Source: CAZVWJ01 sp964631325 (lineage in GTDB: Bacteria; T1Sed10-126). Taken from it: DNA of 10,109 nt. The stretch covers positions 1-10,109 of the forward strand of contig CAZVWJ010000072.1 of the NCBI GenBank assembly GCA_964631325.1, given 5' to 3'. Every line of letters starts with the position of its first letter. The stretch's first letter is position 1. Under the pieces are notes generated by a model. That model did not search any database. It was given only the letters and a program-made list of their open reading frames with translations, and was not told the origin of the DNA. A program made the position numbers and the translations under genes. Below are positions 6,060 to 10,109 of the stretch, piece after piece.

Positions 6060-7746
6060 CTCAAAATGGTGGCAAGTCAGTGGTATGGTCAGCCTGGTGT
6101 TAGTTATTACTTTTCTTGTTGGAAGTCTGGGACCTGTCTTTGCTCTTGATGTTCCCACCTATGGGGTGGAGGAACTGGAACCCGGGATGAAGGGCTATGG
6201 TTTAACAGTTTATAAGGGACAAAAAATTGAAGCCTTCAGAGTGGAAATCCTGGGAGTGCTGGAGAATGTTATGCCCGACCAGGACATAATTTTGATCAAG
6301 GCCTCCGGTCCCCTGGTGAATAAAACAAATATTATGGCGGGAATGAGCGGAAGCCCGATTTATATTAATGATCATTTGATTGGAGCTCTGGCTTATTCTT
6401 GGCCTTTTGAAAAAGAGCCGGTAGCTGGCGTTACCCCTGTAAGAGACCTGGTGAATGCTCATCGAGAGGGGCAGGCGGGGGCCAATGGCGCTGAAATTAA
6501 AGAGATAACTACCCCTCTGGTTGCCTCCGGGTTTGCCGCTTCAAGTTTAGACAGTCTCAGGCGAAAATTAAATAAGCGGGGGAGCAGGACGGAAGTGATA
6601 ACTGGTGGTAATTCTGGCGGGGATTTATCCGGGCGTCAAAAAAAATCGTTGAAACCCGGCTCGGCCGTGGGGGTCCAGCTTGTCCGTGGGGATTTAAACC
6701 TGGCTGCGGTCGGGACCGTGACCGCCGTTGATTCTGCTACCGGGAGAGTTTATGCTTTTGGTCATCCTTTTTTGAACGGAGGAAGGCTTAACTTCCCGAT
6801 GACCGCGGCGAAAGTTCAGACTTATTTGCCCAGTCTCAGGGACTCTTTTAAATTAGCCAGTCCCCTCAATCCTGTCGGTGCAATAGTGGAAGACCGTCAG
6901 GCGGGGATAGTTGGCCGGCTGGGAGAAAGCCCGGAAATGTTGCCCGTGGAAATTGAATTAGAAAGTATCAATGAAGACTTTCAAAAGAAATATCATGTGG
7001 AAATTGTCCGTAACAAACAATTAACCCCGAGGTTTTTAAATTTAGTTGCCTCCAGTTTTACCACCCGGAAGCTGAATCAGCTTGGTGTGAATCTGGTTCG
7101 CACCAATATTGAATTGGATATTGCCGATAAACCTGATTTGAATTTAACCAAGCTTTATTCCAGTACGAGCGCCTATGACCCGTGGAGCTTTCTACCGGTA
7201 GCTGCACTGTGGGATAATCCTCACAGCACTCTGCGAGTTCAAAAAGCCCGACTAAAAATTTCTCTTTTTTCCGGCCGCCGTGAAGCTCGGATAACTGATT
7301 TCTGGACGGAACCTTCAGTGGCCAGACGCGGGGGAGAGTTGACGGCATACGTTACTGTGGATCCGTATCGAAAACCTGAATTTACGGAGAAGTTTCAGTT
7401 CAGTCTGTCCGGGGACCTCCAGGGGGATAAGCTCAAATTGTTCGCCCTTCCCGCAATAAAACTTCTCAAAGCCAAACCCGACCCGGCAAACCTGGTCCAG
7501 ATGATCGATTACCTGAATGATTTGCGGCTGCAGAATCAACTGGCAATTGTATTACAGTCTTCAGGTTTGAATTTTCATATCGCCGGAAAAAAGGTGGAAG
7601 ATGTGCCGCTGAGTTTTGTTTCCCCGTTGGTTGGGCGTGCAACTGAACAGCTTGCCATCCAGCCTCGTATGCAGAAAAAAATACGTGAATTAAACTGGTT
7701 ACTAACCGGTGATCAATCATTGGTTTTGCCCCTGAAATCTCAATAA
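6046..7746 (+). CDS. Secreted SpoIVB-like S55 peptidase-domain protein, permuted block order
   Basis: This is a 566-residue exported protein with a signal peptide: hydrophobic 14-32, likely cleavage after VFA33. Residues 44-130 resemble the serine block of S55 peptidases: PGMKGYGLTVYKGQKIE, then GMSGSPI with the expected nucleophile S101, and IGALAYSWPF. Residues 221-250 resemble the histidine block: VGTVTAVDSATGRVYAFGHPF with H240. In SpoIVB of spore formers the histidine block comes first, so the order here is swapped. The third catalytic residue, an Asp in SpoIVB, seems to align with S87, so proteolysis is not assured. The C-terminal half (300-566) is probably beta-rich and unrecognised. 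GGGTGA (6034-6039) precedes the ATG, which lies inside moaC. The propeller gene follows after 20 bases. Nothing suggests a sporulation role; an envelope role with the propeller protein is inferred. Confidence 0.8.
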   Translation: MNQNSSKWWQVSGMVSLVLVITFLVGSLGPVFALDVPTYGVEELEPGMKGYGLTVYKGQKIEAFRVEILGVLENVMPDQDIILIKASGPLVNKTNIMAGMSGSPIYINDHLIGALAYSWPFEKEPVAGVTPVRDLVNAHREGQAGANGAEIKEITTPLVASGFAASSLDSLRRKLNKRGSRTEVITGGNSGGDLSGRQKKSLKPGSAVGVQLVRGDLNLAAVGTVTAVDSATGRVYAFGHPFLNGGRLNFPMTAAKVQTYLPSLRDSFKLASPLNPVGAIVEDRQAGIVGRLGESPEMLPVEIELESINEDFQKKYHVEIVRNKQLTPRFLNLVASSFTTRKLNQLGVNLVRTNIELDIADKPDLNLTKLYSSTSAYDPWSFLPVAALWDNPHSTLRVQKARLKISLFSGRREARITDFWTEPSVARRGGELTAYVTVDPYRKPEFTEKFQFSLSGDLQGDKLKLFALPAIKLLKAKPDPANLVQMIDYLNDLRLQNQLAIVLQSSGLNFHIAGKKVEDVPLSFVSPLVGRATEQLAIQPRMQKKIRELNWLLTGDQSLVLPLKSQ

Positions 7747-7766
7747 ACCGGTAAGGAGAGATAAAA

Positions 7767-10052
7767 ATGAAAAAAATTGTGGCTGTTGTTGTAATTATGA
7801 TGGTTTTGGCATTTGCTTTACCGCTTGGTGCGGCGACTACAAAATATTGGCAGTTGGATAGCCCTGAAAAATTTTTGCAGGGTAAGTTTAATGGAACCGG
7901 GATTAATTCGCAGGGTAAAGTTTTACCAACTTTTTCGGCTAGTAAAATTACTTTTCCCGCTCGGGTTATCTGGGGAGCTGCCACTAATTCCCGGACGATT
8001 CTGGTGGGTAGTTCAAGTCCGGCGGCTCTTTTCTTGCTGGAAGATTATTCGGATACTACTCCGGAAAAGTTAGTGCAAAAACAGGACGTTGGTTTTACCG
8101 CTTTCGCAGTGGCGGATGAAAAATTATACGCTGGCCTTTCCTCCACCGGAAAAATTTATTCCTATGACGAAACCAGCGATACTATTGAAGTTGTAGCTGA
8201 TCTTGGGGATAGCCTGGTTCTCTCTATGCTTTCGGCTCGGAATAAAGATGGAGTATATATAGGAACGGGTAATAACGGGGCCATCTACTACCTCGATTCC
8301 GGGGGGAGGATAAGGACAATTGCCCGGCTCCGTGAGCAGGCGGTAATGTCGCTGTGTCAGTTTGGGGATTACCTTTATGCCGGAGATGCGCACGGCACTC
8401 TTTACCGGGTTAAAATTGATGGTTCGAAAAAAGTCGAACCTGTTTATCAATTTCCCCGGGCTGAGATCCGTGCCCTGGACGCTGATACGCAGTCTCTTTA
8501 TCTGGGAATTAATAAACTCGCTTCGGATGGTCAGAAAAAACAAAATAAGGAGGCAAGTAAAAAAATAGCCGCTCAAATAAAACAGAAAATCCAGCGAAAG
8601 ATGAGACAGAGTCCCGTCTCAAAACAGGCAGGTTCCGGCTCGTCGGTAAAGGCTTCTGACACACAGCCCGGGGGGTTACCAGTTCCTCAAAAGAGTAAAA
8701 TCCATCCCCCCCGGACCGATTCGAATCAGCTCAAGGAAAGGTTAAAAAAAGCCATTCGTCAGGGACAGCAGCAGAAAGTTGACAAACTGCTTTCCGGTCG
8801 AGCGGGGGCCGCAGTGGTGAAGTTTCGTCCCCCGGCCGGGATGAATGTTCTTATCAGCAACAATCAGATTTCTGTTTTTGATATTTCAGTTGAAGGTGGC
8901 GACGTTTTTGTGGCTACCGGTGGAGAAGGACGCGTTTATCGGATTAATAAAGATGGTTCTAAAACGGTTTATTTTTCCACGGATCAACGCCAGGTCACGG
9001 AGCTTATTCCCGGCGGACCGAGGAACATCAGGTTTCTAACAACTGCCAATGGGGGGGTTCTATTTAAAAAACAGCCATTTGATGAAATCCCGATTACCTA
9101 TCGCTCGCCGGTATTGGACGCTCAGTTGCTCTCTCAGTGGGGGCAGTTTAAAGCAACTGCGTCCGGCCGGATTAAATTACGGACCCGCTCCGGGCTCACT
9201 GAAAAGCCGGATACTTTTTGGAATACCTGGAGTTCCTGGAATAACAACTCCTCTTTTGCCATTCGTTCAGAACCAGCTCGATTTTTTCAGTTTGAAGTTC
9301 AATTTATGAATCCTTCCGCTGAACTGGAAACTACAGAAATTGCCCGTCGTGCTTCCAATCAACGCCCCCGGATAGCGGAATTTAAGGTTTCCCCTGACCC
9401 CCAACGCCAGCTTTTGTTTAATAGTGGTTCACAAAATTCAGGTTCTAATCACGGTAGTTCGGGTAGAAGTCATTCGCTTTCCTCATTACTGCAGGCCAGC
9501 CGGCAAAAACAAAACAGTCCGGGGCGCGAGTTGGGCTGGAAAGCGATGGACCCGGACGGGGATCGGCTGGAGGCCCGGCTCTATTATCGCCTTTTAGACA
9601 TGGAAAATTGGGTAAAACTGGCCGGAGCAGATAAAATCGGGCAACAGAGTAACTATAAATGGCAGCCTGATAATTTTTCTGACGGTCGTTATAAATTTAA
9701 ACTGGTGGTTACTGACCGTCCTTTGAATCCGCCGGCCAGGAGCTATCAAACTGAAAGAATAGTCGGGCCGGTGCTGGTTGATAACAGTCAGCCGGAAATA
9801 AAAGGTTTTGAGGCGGAGCAGCGTGAAATATCTTTTGCTGCAGTAGATCAGACCAGTCGGATTTTCTTTGTCCGTTTTCGCTGTCCGGGCCACGATTGGC
9901 GCCAGTTGCGACCGGAAGATGGGGTTTCAGATGAACTTTCTGAAACTTATGAGTTTAAATTGCCCGCAGAATACGAACAAGCAGAGCTGGTTGAATTTTT
10001 AGTCATTGATGGAGCGGGCAACCAGCGCCTGGTAAAATTTCCTATTAAATAA
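7767..10052 (+). CDS. Large secreted beta-propeller protein with C-terminal Ig/cadherin-like domains
   Basis: This is a 761-residue exported protein of unknown function. The signal peptide is residues 1-22, ending LGA-A. Blade-like repeats of the form hydrophobic-AGxxxxGxIYxxD occur at 77-92, 119-134, 162-177, 202-217 and, after a gap, 379-395 and 422-435; they are of the WD40/PQQ-like propeller type. Between the two groups lies a basic, Gln/Lys/Ser-rich insert (about 255-345) that looks disordered or coiled. Residues 440-530 form a Trp-rich beta domain (TFWNTWSSWNNN at 483-494). A Ser/Gly/Asn-rich linker (551-575) leads to a domain opening with DPDGDRLEARLYYR (595-608), of the cadherin/fibronectin type, and a last beta domain (675-760). 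AAGGAG at 7753-7758, 8 bases before the ATG, supports the start. The propeller may bind a ligand or scaffold a complex with the upstream S55-type protein; this is inferred from adjacency. Confidence 0.8.
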   Translation: MKKIVAVVVIMMVLAFALPLGAATTKYWQLDSPEKFLQGKFNGTGINSQGKVLPTFSASKITFPARVIWGAATNSRTILVGSSSPAALFLLEDYSDTTPEKLVQKQDVGFTAFAVADEKLYAGLSSTGKIYSYDETSDTIEVVADLGDSLVLSMLSARNKDGVYIGTGNNGAIYYLDSGGRIRTIARLREQAVMSLCQFGDYLYAGDAHGTLYRVKIDGSKKVEPVYQFPRAEIRALDADTQSLYLGINKLASDGQKKQNKEASKKIAAQIKQKIQRKMRQSPVSKQAGSGSSVKASDTQPGGLPVPQKSKIHPPRTDSNQLKERLKKAIRQGQQQKVDKLLSGRAGAAVVKFRPPAGMNVLISNNQISVFDISVEGGDVFVATGGEGRVYRINKDGSKTVYFSTDQRQVTELIPGGPRNIRFLTTANGGVLFKKQPFDEIPITYRSPVLDAQLLSQWGQFKATASGRIKLRTRSGLTEKPDTFWNTWSSWNNNSSFAIRSEPARFFQFEVQFMNPSAELETTEIARRASNQRPRIAEFKVSPDPQRQLLFNSGSQNSGSNHGSSGRSHSLSSLLQASRQKQNSPGRELGWKAMDPDGDRLEARLYYRLLDMENWVKLAGADKIGQQSNYKWQPDNFSDGRYKFKLVVTDRPLNPPARSYQTERIVGPVLVDNSQPEIKGFEAEQREISFAAVDQTSRIFFVRFRCPGHDWRQLRPEDGVSDELSETYEFKLPAEYEQAELVEFLVIDGAGNQRLVKFPIK

Positions 10053-10109
10053 AACCTAAATTGAGCGATTCTATGGTGAGACTGTAAGATATCACCTGTT
10101 TCTATCATT
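10053..10109. repeat. Structured palindromic repeat, copy 2, inverted and cut by the window end
   Basis: These 57 bases are the reverse complement of 167-223 with two differences, at 10065 and 10085. The copy starts at the first base after the propeller stop codon (TAA 10050-10052) and runs off the window edge, so the inner hairpins and second arm are not visible. It could serve as transcription end for the moaC operon, but no T tract is seen. Confidence 0.85.

Noticed and set aside
6046..7746. Sporulation protease SpoIVB itself
   Set aside because: No PDZ domain is seen, the block order is swapped, the length is about 566 rather than about 425, and no sporulation genes are nearby.
7466..7984. 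172-codon minus-strand open frame
   Set aside because: It lies antisense across the end of the S55 gene and the start of the propeller gene, both of which have good signals; it is a shadow frame.

Overview
The window looks like chromosomal DNA from a bacterium with Firmicutes-like translation signals: strong GGAGG-type ribosome binding sites and TTG or GTG starts. It also carries envelope proteins typical of diderm or deep-branching lineages, namely a FecR-domain protein and a SpoIVB-type S55 protein paired with a secreted propeller. I cannot name the genus. A diderm Firmicutes-related or candidate-phylum anaerobe is an inference only. Base composition is mixed: the helicase half of recQ is clearly GC-richer than the rest.

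Layout: a structured palindromic repeat (57-223) is followed by recQ (+). Then comes a 310-base spacer with two palindromes and the promoter of a small nitroreductase gene (+), and after it a J-domain/TPR protein gene (+). A FecR-domain, coiled-coil protein gene lies convergent (-). A roughly 400-base divergent spacer carries two further hairpins bracketed by a 10-base direct repeat. It leads into a tight three-gene unit (+): moaC, a secreted S55-type protein and a large secreted beta-propeller protein. The window closes inside a second, inverted copy of the 57-223 repeat, which starts at the base after the last stop codon.

Genes together: recQ (DNA repair), the nitroreductase and the J-protein are housekeeping genes with no obvious joint pathway. 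moaC (molybdenum cofactor synthesis) overlaps the start of the S55 gene, which is followed after 20 bases by the propeller gene, so the three are probably co-transcribed. The last two both have signal peptides and probably act together outside the cytoplasm, but their function is unknown.

The most interesting points are: (1) the inverted pair of long structured repeats bracketing the block, whose arm differences are mostly G.U-compatible on one strand only; (2) the S55-type protein, whose conserved blocks appear in circularly permuted order relative to sporulation protease SpoIVB; and (3) several unrelated palindromic elements in the spacers. I see no CRISPR array, phage gene, transposase, tRNA or rRNA.
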